Assembly: GCF_029960665.1 (NCBI RefSeq)
Contig: NZ_JASBRB010000030.1
Span: 1-34,715, forward strand
DNA length: 34,715 nt
Origin: Pseudarthrobacter sp. AL07
Lineage (GTDB): Bacteria > Actinomycetota > Actinomycetes > Actinomycetales > Micrococcaceae
Direction of reading: 5' to 3'
The notes beneath the pieces are model-generated. The model worked only from the letters and a program-made list of their open reading frames with translations, did not search any database and was not told the origin of the DNA. The translations under genes were made by a program, and so were the position numbers. This document shows, one piece after another, positions 17,010-23,941 of this stretch (position 1 is the stretch's first letter; the number at the start of each line of letters is the position of its first letter).

Positions 17010-17918
17010 TCAGCAGAACCCGGCGATGCCGGACCAGGCGAGGTCCGCCGGTGTGGCGTCGTCGCGCAGGACCGTGGCCTCGATCAGGCCGTATGGCCGG
17101 TCGGCTGCGAAGAAGACCTCGTTGGGGTTGTCGAGCCCGAACGGCGAGAGGTCCACCAGGAAGTGGTGCTTGTTGGGCATGGAGAACTTGATCTCGTCGA
17201 TTTCACTGTGGGCTTCCAGGACTTTGGTGCCCATGTCGAACAGCGTCTGCTGCAGGGCGTGGGAGTACCTCTCCGTGAACCCCTCGAGCAGGAGGCCCTT
17301 GACGTCCTCATAGCTCTTGTTGAAGTCCAGGGTGCTCAGGTCCGTTCCGGTCTTGAATCGCCAGCGGGCGGAAACGTCGGTGGCCAGGATGCGGTCTGTG
17401 GTTTCCGGGAGGGTGGTGTATTTGTCCTTGGGGTAGCCCACAAAGCCGGACTGTGTGGTCTTCAGGACGGTCAGGTCCGTGAGGCCGGAGATCAGGTGCG
17501 TTGCAGCGCCGTCGCGGACCAGGACGGCGGTGCGGACTTCCTGGCCATTGCGCACGAAGGAGTGGTCGTGTTCGCTGCCGTGCGCCTGGATCCGGTCCCA
17601 GCTGTAGGACTCGGCTTCCCAGCGGCCGCCGGTGACCCAGTCGAAGCTGGAGGTGAAGTGCTCGCCGAGGCGCAGGAGGAACGCCTCGGGGGAGCCGACG
17701 CCATCGCGGGCAAAGGCGTAGATGGTGTTCTTCTGGGTGTCCGTTGCCACCACGTGGGCGTTGTCGCCCTCGCGGTGGGCGGACTCGAAGTCGCCGCGCA
17801 GTTGCGAGGTGACGTTCAGGTCCTCTATCTCGTGGCGGTCGGTGTCGCGGGTGATTTTGACGACCCGGACTTCAGCCTTTCCGTACTGGTTGTGGCCGAG
17901 GATGATGTTGCTGCTCAT
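17010..17918 (-). CDS. pucL: Urate oxidase (uricase)
   Basis: It oxidises urate with O2 to 5-hydroxyisourate and H2O2, without cofactor. The protein has 302 residues with two tandem T-fold domains and resembles the Arthrobacter globiformis enzyme throughout (DLNVTSQLRGDFE, VVATDTQKNTIYAFARDG, TTDRILATDVSARWR, PNKHHFLVDLSPFG). Catalytic Lys14 (QYGKAEV), Thr59 (VVATDTQKNT) and the histidine of PNKHHFLVD are all present. The end AGFC is conserved. It lacks an OHCU-decarboxylase fusion. ATG 17918 has GGAG 7 bases upstream; a TTG at 17930 in frame would cover that ribosome site. An operator-like palindrome at 17933-17947 overlaps the leader. Confidence 0.97.
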   Translation of the reverse strand: MSSNIILGHNQYGKAEVRVVKITRDTDRHEIEDLNVTSQLRGDFESAHREGDNAHVVATDTQKNTIYAFARDGVGSPEAFLLRLGEHFTSSFDWVTGGRWEAESYSWDRIQAHGSEHDHSFVRNGQEVRTAVLVRDGAATHLISGLTDLTVLKTTQSGFVGYPKDKYTTLPETTDRILATDVSARWRFKTGTDLSTLDFNKSYEDVKGLLLEGFTERYSHALQQTLFDMGTKVLEAHSEIDEIKFSMPNKHHFLVDLSPFGLDNPNEVFFAADRPYGLIEATVLRDDATPADLAWSGIAGFC

Positions 17919-17932
17919 GGTCTGCTCCAAAC

Positions 17933-17947
17933 TTCCGTTATGTGAAA
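17933..17947. promoter_or_regulatory. Operator-like site before uricase
   Basis: TTCCGTTATGTGAAA matches the site before the NCS1 permease (TTCCGTATTGTGGAA) at 12 of 15 positions. It ends 15 bases upstream of the uricase start codon, so a bound repressor would block initiation or elongation. Control by the region's IclR protein is inferred. Confidence 0.45.
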
Positions 17948-18009
17948 CAAATAATCCACATTGAAAACAGGCGCACTTTAGCTACGCCGTAATGGCTTGC
18001 TGTCGACCC

Positions 18010-18049
18010 AAACAAAAAATGAGCCGACATCATTCGATGTCAGCTCATT
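18010..18049 (-). terminator. Intrinsic terminator upstream of uricase (minus strand)
   Basis: On the minus strand, TGAGC and GACATC pair with GATGTC and GCTCA (one mismatch) around ATTC-type loop bases, immediately followed by TTTTTTGTTTG. This is the classic stem plus U-run. It would stop transcripts arriving from the ligase-like gene (stop at 18473) before they reach uricase; a role as an attenuator in a long uricase leader is also possible. The 300-odd bases from here to 18281 otherwise hold the regulatory sites listed below. Confidence 0.75.
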
Positions 18050-18120
18050 ACAACCCTGCCTGCTGCTCCCAGGTTTCGTGACTTGCACCACGATGTTTTT
18101 CAACAGTAGACGATTTTTTC

Positions 18121-18136
18121 GGTGGTGTACATCACA
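18121..18136. promoter_or_regulatory. CRP/GlxR-like palindrome
   Basis: GGTGGTGTACATCACA matches the actinobacterial GlxR/CRP consensus TGTGANNTANNTCACA at 10 of its 12 fixed positions. It is nested in a wider inverted repeat (GATTTTTTC ... GAAAAATC, 18113-18150). It is centred about 84 bases upstream of the predicted start of transcription for the small gene at 18282 and about 210 bases from the divergent uricase start codon. This suggests carbon-status control of one or both. Confidence 0.4.
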
Positions 18137-18176
18137 ATCTGAAAAATCATTTTGTGACCGAGGGCCTTCGGGACCG

Positions 18177-18206
18177 TTGACGTACCGAGACCCGGCGGTC
18201 TAGGCT
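18177..18206 (+). promoter_or_regulatory. Sigma-70-type promoter of the small gene
   Basis: TTGACG (18177-18182) and TAGGCT (18201-18206) are separated by 18 bases, matching TTGACN and TANNNT of actinobacterial housekeeping promoters. The same layout, TTGACT-18-TACCGT, occurs before the NCS1 operon. Confidence 0.6.
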
Positions 18207-18228
18207 ATTTCATATAGCAAAAGTTATT

Positions 18229-18243
18229 TTCCACTTTGTGGAA
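18229..18243. promoter_or_regulatory. Perfect operator palindrome before the small gene
   Basis: TTCCACTTTGTGGAA is a perfect six-base inverted repeat with a three-base centre. It begins 22 bases after the -10 box, exactly as does the related site before the NCS1 operon. It is the best copy of the motif in the window and would act as a roadblock repressor site. Confidence 0.6.
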
Positions 18244-18281
18244 TCAAAGCACGAATATCAACCACCTCAGAGGAGGATCAG

Positions 18282-18470
18282 ATGTACCAGCAGGACACAA
18301 CGCCGGTCGCACCGGAACACGCGGCGGCACCCGCCGTCCAGGAGTTCTACCTTCCCCTCGGAGGCGGGACGGATCCGGACTTCTATCTGCCCGCAGACCG
18401 GGAGCATATTCCGGGCCGCTTCTCCCGCTGGGTCCAGGCCCTGCCGGGCTTTGGCAGCCGACGCCGCTAG
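18282..18470 (+). CDS. Small protein of unknown function, 62 residues
   Basis: The gene has an excellent ribosome site (AGAGGAGG, five bases before the ATG), a promoter and an operator palindrome upstream, so it is very probably expressed. The protein has an Ala/Pro-rich N-terminus and two copies of FYLP (22-25 and 34-37, in EFYLPLGGGTDPDFYLPAD). It ends with an amphipathic, basic tail (GRFSRWVQALPGFGSRRR). There is no signal peptide, membrane segment or metal motif. I do not recognise the family. Its divergence from uricase and the shared operator motif suggest a role tied to purine catabolism, perhaps as a small regulator or enzyme partner. It ends two bases from the stop of the converging ligase-like gene. 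Confidence 0.75.
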   Translation: MYQQDTTPVAPEHAAAPAVQEFYLPLGGGTDPDFYLPADREHIPGRFSRWVQALPGFGSRRR

Positions 18471-18472
18471 CT

Positions 18473-19717
18473 CTATTGCCCGGGGCGCCCCGGCCACTGC
18501 TTGCCGGCCCAGGGGTCGTAGTCGGAGATGAGCTCCTCCTGCGGCGGGCGCTCCGCTTCGGGGATGTGCTGCAAGTTCACCCGCACCCGGTACCAAAGTG
18601 AGCTGGACCCGCGCATTCCGTCGACGAGCACATCGGCCGGATGCAGGGCCGGAACGATGTCTGCATGCCGGGTCTTCCACTCGTCGAGCGCCGCGACCGC
18701 CTTGGCTTTGGACTTGGTCCGGGCCACCTCAATGAGCGGCATTACCGACTGCCGGCGGCCGGAGCCGTCTCCGCTGCGGGGCGCTTTCTCCGCGGGGCCA
18801 AGCTTGGCCGCCAGCGCCAGGAGCCCGTCGAGTGCACCCACCGGACCGTCTATCCCGGCGTGCGGGTCACCCGCATCGGCGAAGCGCTCGAGCACCGTGC
18901 GCACGGTCAATTGTTCCGGCCGGATGGTGCGGACCTCGTCCCAGGTGAGCGGCGTCGAAACCCGGGCGTCCGGCAGGGGCCGGATTGAGTAGGCGGACGC
19001 CACGGTGCGGTCCTTGGCGTTCTGGTTGAAGTCGACAAACACACTCTCGCCCCGCTCCTCCTTCCACCACCGCGCGGTGGCTAGGCCAGGAGCACGGTTC
19101 TCGACCTCGCGGGCGAGGGCCTCGGCGGCGAGGCGCACATCGCGGTAGGACCACTGCGGCGCGATCCGCACCAGGATGTGGAGCCCACGCGACCCGCTTG
19201 TCTTCGGCCACCCCACGAGTCCGACGTCGTCGAGCACCTCCCGCGCGACATACGCAACGTCGACGATCTGGGACCAGCTGACTCCCGGCATCGGATCGAG
19301 GTCGACCCGGAGTTCGTCGGGGTGCTCAAGGTCCTCGGCGCGCACGGGATGCGGGTTGAGGTCCAGGCAGCCAAGATTCACCACCCACGCCAGGCCCGCA
19401 GCATCCCGGATGACGGCCTCCTCGGCCGACGTCCCCGATGCGTAGTGCAGCGTGGTTGTATCGATGAAGTCGGGGTGGTTTTCGGGCACGCGCTTCTGGA
19501 AAAACGGCTCAGCGTCGATGCCTTTCGGGAAGCGTTTGAGCACCATGGGCCGGCCGCCGGCGCCGCGCAGCGCTCCATCCGCCACGGCAAGGTAGTAGCG
19601 CACCAGATCGAGCTTTGTCAGTCCGGGTTCGGGGAACACCACCTTGTCCGGACTCGAGATGCGCACCTCGGTGCCGCCAATGGTGAGGATCTCGGCCGGG
19701 GTCTTCGACGGGCTCAT
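18473..19717 (-). CDS. ligD: LigD-type polymerase/primase domain protein, stand-alone
   Basis: This is a 414-residue archaeo-eukaryotic primase-like polymerase of the LigD Pol family, which adds ribonucleotides at DNA ends during non-homologous end joining. Metal residues are Asp139 and Asp141 in RVDLDPMPG, with Asp229 in VFVDFNQN. The nucleotide-binding motif SGSRGLHILV is at 174-183. The C-terminal 130 residues are an extension beyond the core Pol domain. Neither the ATP-dependent ligase domain nor the phosphoesterase domain is present, so it would work with a separately encoded ligase and Ku. It has no apparent link to the purine genes around it. The ATG at 19717 has only a weak ribosome site. 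Confidence 0.88.
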   Translation of the reverse strand: MSPSKTPAEILTIGGTEVRISSPDKVVFPEPGLTKLDLVRYYLAVADGALRGAGGRPMVLKRFPKGIDAEPFFQKRVPENHPDFIDTTTLHYASGTSAEEAVIRDAAGLAWVVNLGCLDLNPHPVRAEDLEHPDELRVDLDPMPGVSWSQIVDVAYVAREVLDDVGLVGWPKTSGSRGLHILVRIAPQWSYRDVRLAAEALAREVENRAPGLATARWWKEERGESVFVDFNQNAKDRTVASAYSIRPLPDARVSTPLTWDEVRTIRPEQLTVRTVLERFADAGDPHAGIDGPVGALDGLLALAAKLGPAEKAPRSGDGSGRRQSVMPLIEVARTKSKAKAVAALDEWKTRHADIVPALHPADVLVDGMRGSSSLWYRVRVNLQHIPEAERPPQEELISDYDPWAGKQWPGRPGQ

Positions 19718-19769
19718 GTCGCCACGCTAGCAACGATCGGATGTCCCAGCCAGAGTTGGTGCTTGGGCC

Positions 19770-19837
19770 CCGTTTCGACGGTTCCCTGCAGCTACGACGT
19801 CACTGAGCGTCGCGTGCGTAGGGAACCGTCGAAACGG
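19770..19837. terminator. Long hairpin after the 8-oxoguanine deaminase gene
   Basis: CCGTTTCGACGGTTCCCT (19770-19787) and AGGGAACCGTCGAAACGG (19820-19837) form an 18-base perfect stem. A smaller ACGACG/CGTCG pairing lies inside the loop. It begins 11 bases beyond the deaminase stop on the transcribed side. Confidence 0.65.
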
Positions 19838-19848
19838 TCAGCAAGGAG

Positions 19849-21219
19849 CTACCCCGCCACAAGCTTCCTCGCCGCGGCCGAGTGCTCGGCAATGAGCCCA
19901 GCGACGTCCAGCCCCGGGATCTGCCCGTCCACCACGCGCCATTTCCCGCCCACCATGACGCGGTCCGCTCGGTCGGCCGCGCACAGCAGCAGCGCCGCAA
20001 CAGGATCGTGGCTGCCGGAGAACCGCAGGTCGTCGAGGCGGAAGAGGGCCAGGTCCGCCTGCATCCCCGGGGCCAGCTGGCCGATGTCCGTGCGTCCCAG
20101 GACCTCAGCCGAGCCCCGCGTCGCCCAGCCAAGGGCCCGCTCCACGGGAATGGATGCCCCGTAGCGCAGTCGCTGCAAATACAGCGCCTGCCGGGCCTCG
20201 AGCATCATGTTGGAGGCATCGTTCGACGCCGATCCGTCCACACCCAGCCCCACCGGTACCCCGGCCGCCTCGAGTTCCAGCACGCGGGCGGTGCCCGACG
20301 CGAGCCGCATGTTCGACGTCGGGCAGTGCGCGACGGCGGTGCCCGCGGCTCCCAGCCGTGCGATCTCGTCGTCGCTGAAGTGGATGCCATGCCCCAGCCA
20401 CGTGCGGTTGCCCAGCCAGCCGACGCTTTCCAGATAGTCCACGGAGCGCAGCCCGAACATCGCGTGGCAGAAGTCCTCCTCGTCAATGGTTTCGGCGAGG
20501 TGGGTGTGCAGCCGCACGTCCATCCGCTCGGCCAACAGGGCGCTCTCGGTCATGATTTCCCTGGTCACCGAGAACGGCGAACACGGGGCCAGCGCTATCT
20601 GGATGACAGCGCCGTCGCCGCGCTCGTGGTACTGCGAGATGAGGCGTTCACTGTCTGACAGGATGACCTCCGGCCGCTGCACCGTGGACTGCGGCGGCAG
20701 GCCGCCGTCGTCCGTTCCCAACGTCATGGAGCCGCGCGTGAGGGTGGCCCGCATGCCCAGTTCGCGTACGACGCCGACCTCCACGTCGATCGCGTCCTCC
20801 AGTCCCGCGGGAAAGAGGTAGTGGTGGTCGGCTGCGGTGGTGCAGCCGGAGAGCAGCAGCTCGGCAAGGGCCACTTTCACCGCGAGTTCCAGGCTCCCGG
20901 GAGTCAGCCGCGCCCAGACCGGATAGAGATTCTGCAGCCAGGGGAACAGCGGGGCGTTGGCCACCGGGCCCCAGGCGCGGGTGAGAGTCTGGAAGAAGTG
21001 GTGGTGCGTATTGATCAGGCCGGGCAGCAGCACGTGGCTGCCGGCATCGAAGGTCTTATCGCAGGGTGCGGACGGCTGAGCGCCTGCCGGAACGAGCTCA
21101 GCGATGATGCCGCCGCTGACCACTATGCCGCCGCCGGCGTCGAGCCCGTTGGCGGTGAAAACGGCGAGCGGGCTCCTGATCCAGAGCCTGGGCGCGGACG
21201 GGGAGTGCGGGTGGGCCAT
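19849..21219 (-). CDS. 8-oxoguanine deaminase (amidohydrolase family)
   Basis: This 456-residue metal-dependent hydrolase of the ATZ/TRZ/guanine-deaminase group most likely converts 8-oxoguanine to urate and ammonia. The first metal motif is His72-x-His74 in LLPGLINTHHHFFQTLTRAW. Later metal and catalytic residues are in VRLHTHLAET, LGHGIHFSDDE and GLGVDGSASND. The TRAWG after the HxH motif and the ASNDASNM region are usual for 8-oxoguanine deaminases; another N-heterocycle deaminase is possible. AAGGAG lies 8 bases before the ATG. Its product would enter the same uricase step as that of xanthine dehydrogenase. It is divergent from guanine deaminase across a 389-base gap that holds a hairpin repeat and an RNA leader. 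Confidence 0.88.
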   Translation of the reverse strand: MAHPHSPSAPRLWIRSPLAVFTANGLDAGGGIVVSGGIIAELVPAGAQPSAPCDKTFDAGSHVLLPGLINTHHHFFQTLTRAWGPVANAPLFPWLQNLYPVWARLTPGSLELAVKVALAELLLSGCTTAADHHYLFPAGLEDAIDVEVGVVRELGMRATLTRGSMTLGTDDGGLPPQSTVQRPEVILSDSERLISQYHERGDGAVIQIALAPCSPFSVTREIMTESALLAERMDVRLHTHLAETIDEEDFCHAMFGLRSVDYLESVGWLGNRTWLGHGIHFSDDEIARLGAAGTAVAHCPTSNMRLASGTARVLELEAAGVPVGLGVDGSASNDASNMMLEARQALYLQRLRYGASIPVERALGWATRGSAEVLGRTDIGQLAPGMQADLALFRLDDLRFSGSHDPVAALLLCAADRADRVMVGGKWRVVDGQIPGLDVAGLIAEHSAAARKLVAG

Positions 21220-21324
21220 GGATGGCTCCTTGTCTGGTCAGCGTGAGGGCGTTCCAGCTCAGTTAGGCCCTGTCTGCTGATCCAGGTGGCGTCAGCCTAG
21301 GATGCTGCCACGACGGAAGTCAAT

Positions 21325-21389
21325 GCAACGCGGGGTCACATACGGCCCATTCCGCGCCTCCGGATGGGCCATATGTGACCCCGCGTTGC
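21325..21389. repeat. Dispersed 65-base hairpin repeat, copy 1
   Basis: GCAACGCGGGGTCACATACG and CATATGTGACCCCGCGTTGC form the arms of a near-perfect hairpin with GGCCCAT/ATGGGCC inside. Two further copies with the same arms but different loops are at 29006-29068 and 32446-32508. This copy lies between two divergent genes, so it is not a simple terminator here. Confidence 0.85.
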
Positions 21390-21405
21390 TACGCAATTTC
21401 ACATC

Positions 21406-21428
21406 ACGAAATTAAGTTTCCAGAAACT
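21406..21428. promoter_or_regulatory. Palindromes upstream of guanine deaminase
   Basis: Two small inverted repeats precede the folded leader: AATTTC-7 bases-GAAATT (about 21395-21413) and GTTTCCAGAAAC (about 21416-21427). The first resembles the region's TTTC...GAAA operator layout but agrees with the best site at only about 9 of 15 positions. These are possible operator or promoter elements; no convincing -35/-10 pair was found. Confidence 0.3.
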
Positions 21429-21459
21429 ATGGCGCTCCTCACACATCCGGTGCTAATCT

Positions 21460-21608
21460 CGATCTTGCCAAAGGCGGGCACCCGGACTCCGGGAAGCTAT
21501 CTACCAGGCGAACCTTCAAAAGCACATGCTGAAGCCTGGTAGCCATCTCGCTGGCGCGTCCCCCGTCTCAGGGTTACTGGGCTTCCTTGCCACTAAGGAA
21601 GTCGCAAA
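21460..21608 (+). promoter_or_regulatory. Structured 5' leader of guanine deaminase, candidate riboswitch
   Basis: The 150 bases before the ATG contain four good helices. These are CCCGG/CCGGG (21481-21493), CTACCAGG/CCTGGTAG (21501-21508 with 21535-21542) enclosing CTTCA/TGAAG, and a hairpin CTTCCTT/AAGGAAG (21582-21588 with 21595-21601). The last hairpin contains the whole Shine-Dalgarno site AAGGAAG, which is seven bases from the ATG. Its left arm region GGCTTCC can instead pair with GGAAGC (21492-21497) or GAAGCC (21531-21536), giving mutually exclusive structures. This is the usual layout of a translation-controlling riboswitch. It matches no class I can name. Confidence 0.5.
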
Positions 21609-22103
21609 ATGAGTACCACCGTCACGGCCGAACATTTCCTGGCCACCTCCATAAAACTGGCAACAGCCAACGTCCTGAACAGCGGCGGCCCGTTCGGCGC
21701 CGTCGTTGTCACCGCGGATGGTCACGCCTTCGAGGGCGTCAACCGGGTCACCGCCACGAACGATCCCACGGCCCACGCCGAGGTCACTGCCATCCGCAAT
21801 GCCTGCCGCGAACTCGGCACGTTCGATCTCAGCGGAGCCACCCTCTTCACCAGCTGCGAACCCTGCCCCATGTGCCTGGCCTCGGCCCTGTGGGCACGGA
21901 TCGGCAACGTGGTCTTCGCCGCAGACCGGCACGACGCCGCCTCCGTGGGCTTCGACGACGCCGTCTTCTACGAGTACTTCGAGAACGAGGACCGGAATGC
22001 ACTGATGCCGGTCGCCAAGCTGGAACTGGGCGACCCCCAGGCTCCCGCCATCCTGGAACCGTTCAACACCTGGAACACGCTCGATTCCAGGATTGACTAC
22101 TAG
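21609..22103 (+). CDS. guaD: Guanine deaminase
   Basis: This 164-residue enzyme of the cytidine-deaminase fold converts guanine to xanthine. Zinc ligands are His56 (TAHAEVTAIR), Cys86 and Cys89 (TSCEPCPMC), and Glu58 is the proton shuttle, aligned with the Bacillus subtilis GuaD residues. The conserved C-terminal segment that closes the active site in GuaD dimers is represented by DAVFYEYFENED. The ATG at 21609 follows AAGGAAG. The NCS2 permease gene follows after 14 bases, so uptake and deamination are co-expressed under the structured leader. Activity on other aminopurines or ammeline-like substrates cannot be excluded. Confidence 0.94.
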   Translation: MSTTVTAEHFLATSIKLATANVLNSGGPFGAVVVTADGHAFEGVNRVTATNDPTAHAEVTAIRNACRELGTFDLSGATLFTSCEPCPMCLASALWARIGNVVFAADRHDAASVGFDDAVFYEYFENEDRNALMPVAKLELGDPQAPAILEPFNTWNTLDSRIDY

Positions 22104-22117
22104 GGCCGGTGGCTGAC

Positions 22118-23644
22118 ATGACAATTCTGGACCCCGCAGAAATGCGATCGGCAACTGAAAAGCAGGCTGCGCCCGCAGGCGCAGGGCAGACAGCGGCACC
22201 CCGCCCCCCGGCGGCAAAATCCTTCCTGGACAGCTTCTTCCAGATCACCAAGCGTGGCTCCACGCTGGCCCGCGAATTCCGCGGCGGCATTGTCACGTTC
22301 TTCACGATGGCCTACATCGTGATCCTCAACCCGCTGATCCTGGGCGGCTTCTCGGCCGAGAACGCCCCCACGGACGTCGCCGGCGGCTGGCTCTCGGCAG
22401 CGCAGGTGGGAGCCGTTACCGGCCTCACCGCCGGCGTTATGACCATCGTGTTCGGCCTCGTCGCAAACCTCCCCTTCGGGCTCGCGGCCGGCCTGGGCAT
22501 CAACTCCTTCCTCGCCGTCGCGGTCATTCAGGAGGTCACCTGGCCAGAAGCCATGGGCCTGGTGGTCATCAACGGCGTCCTGATTGTCCTCTTCGGCGCC
22601 ACGGGGGCCCGGACGGCGATTTTCAGGGCAGTCCCCAAGGAACTCAAGGCCGCCATCACCGTGGGCATCGGCCTGTTCATCGCCTTCATCGGCTTTGTGG
22701 ATTCCGGGTTCGTCCGCCCCACCAAAGGCGGTCCGCCGGTCCAGCTCGGCAACGACGGCTCCATCACCTCCATCCCCACCCTCGTCTTTATCGTCGGTCT
22801 GTTGGTCATGGGAATCCTCGTGGCCCGCAAGATCCAGGGCGGCCTCCTGATCGGAATCGTCGCCACCACAGCCCTCGCCGCCGTCGTCGAGGCCGCCATG
22901 CATATCGGTCCCGGCAGCGCCGACAACCCCGGCGGCTGGCACCTCAACGTGCCCGTGCTCGCCGGCCAGCTGGTCTCCGCCCCGGACTTCAGCCTGGTGG
23001 GCCAGTTCGACCTCTTCGGCTCGTTCTCAAGGATCGGCGGCCTGGCCGCCACCATGCTGGTGTTCACCCTGGTGTTCACTAACTTCTTCGACGCCATGGG
23101 CACCATGACCGGCCTCGCCAAGAGCGCCGGCGTGGCACACAAGGACGGCACCTTCCCCAAGCTGAAGTCAGCCTTCATCGTCGAAGGCCTCGGCGCAGTG
23201 GCCGGTGGCGCGACGTCCGGGTCATCGAACACCGTGTACATCGACTCCGCCGCGGGAATCGGCGAAGGTGCCCGCACCGGCCTGGCCTCCGTGGTCACCG
23301 GCGTGCTGTTCCTGGGCTCGATGTTCTTTACACCGCTTACCTCCGTGGTACCGCTCGAGGTTGCAGCCTCCGCCCTGGTGGTGGTGGGCGCCATGATGAT
23401 GGCACAGATCCGCGAGATCAAGTTCAGCAAGTTCTCGATCGCACTGCCGGCCTTCCTGACCATCGTCACGATGCCGCTGACCTACTCGATCGCCAACGGT
23501 ATCGGCGTCGGATTCATCTCCTTCGCGGTCATCAGCGCTGCGTCCGGCAGGGGCAGGAAGGTCCATCCGCTCATGTGGGTGGTCACTGCGGGCTTCATCA
23601 TCTACTTCGCCCGCGGGCCGATCAACGCCCTGCTGGGCGTGTAG
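22118..23644 (+). CDS. NCS2 (AzgA-type) guanine/hypoxanthine permease
   Basis: This is a 508-residue membrane protein of the AzgA branch of NCS2, which imports guanine, hypoxanthine or adenine with protons. Landmarks are EFRGGIVTFFTMAYIVILNP near the first helix, GLAAGLGINSFLA, TNFFDAMGTMTGLAKSAG and TSGSSNTVYIDSAAGI. A polar N-terminus of about 45 residues precedes the first membrane segment. ATG 22118 and GTG 22109 are both possible; neither has a strong ribosome site, and re-initiation from guanine deaminase, 14 bases upstream, is likely. Pairing with that gene points to guanine as a main substrate. A strong hairpin terminator follows at 23786. Confidence 0.93.
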   Translation: MTILDPAEMRSATEKQAAPAGAGQTAAPRPPAAKSFLDSFFQITKRGSTLAREFRGGIVTFFTMAYIVILNPLILGGFSAENAPTDVAGGWLSAAQVGAVTGLTAGVMTIVFGLVANLPFGLAAGLGINSFLAVAVIQEVTWPEAMGLVVINGVLIVLFGATGARTAIFRAVPKELKAAITVGIGLFIAFIGFVDSGFVRPTKGGPPVQLGNDGSITSIPTLVFIVGLLVMGILVARKIQGGLLIGIVATTALAAVVEAAMHIGPGSADNPGGWHLNVPVLAGQLVSAPDFSLVGQFDLFGSFSRIGGLAATMLVFTLVFTNFFDAMGTMTGLAKSAGVAHKDGTFPKLKSAFIVEGLGAVAGGATSGSSNTVYIDSAAGIGEGARTGLASVVTGVLFLGSMFFTPLTSVVPLEVAASALVVVGAMMMAQIREIKFSKFSIALPAFLTIVTMPLTYSIANGIGVGFISFAVISAASGRGRKVHPLMWVVTAGFIIYFARGPINALLGV

Positions 23645-23785
23645 GCCCTCGGCGTAACCGCCCATTCGGGCGCCTCAAACGGCGGTCCATCCGCACCCAC
23701 CGCATCGAGTAGGCGTCCGCCGCCGTGGTCCGTAGCACCGGAACCCACGACGGCGGGCGGCGGTGGAGTGCGGCTGCTCCGTCAC

Positions 23786-23820
23786 GGACCGGGGCGGGAT
23801 TAGAGGCCCCGCCCCGGTCC
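23786..23820. terminator. GC-rich hairpin after the AzgA-type permease
   Basis: GGACCGGGGCGGG (23786-23798) pairs perfectly with CCCGCCCCGGTCC (23808-23820) around nine bases. It has 13 base pairs of almost pure GC and no long U-run. It separates the guanine deaminase/permease unit from the xanthine dehydrogenase unit. The preceding 140 bases contain only imperfect GC-rich repeats and no gene. Confidence 0.65.
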
Positions 23821-23871
23821 CCTCAAACAACTCCCCTGACTTTCCCTCTACACCAGCAAGGAATGAGATTA

Positions 23872-23921
23872 TGAGGCAAGACCGCGCACTGTTCCGGACA
23901 GGCTTCCCGTCCGGAACCTCA
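23872..23921 (+). promoter_or_regulatory. Stem-loop in the leader of xdhC
   Basis: GTTCCGGAC (23891-23899) and GTCCGGAAC (23909-23917) form a perfect nine-base stem with a nine-base loop. TGAG/CTCA (23872-23875 with 23918-23921) could close an outer stem. It ends 20 bases before the xdhC start, just ahead of the ribosome site AAAGGAC. It may be an operator palindrome or an mRNA control element; no evidence separates the two. Confidence 0.4.
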
Positions 23922-23941
23922 GTGGTAAAGGACGTGTTGCC

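Noticed and set aside
21460..21608. Known riboswitch classes (purine, cobalamin, TPP, THF, Moco) for the guanine deaminase leader
   Set aside because: The conserved core elements I know for these classes were not found; only a GCCACT stretch recalls cobalamin boxes and its context is wrong. A covariance-model scan would settle it.
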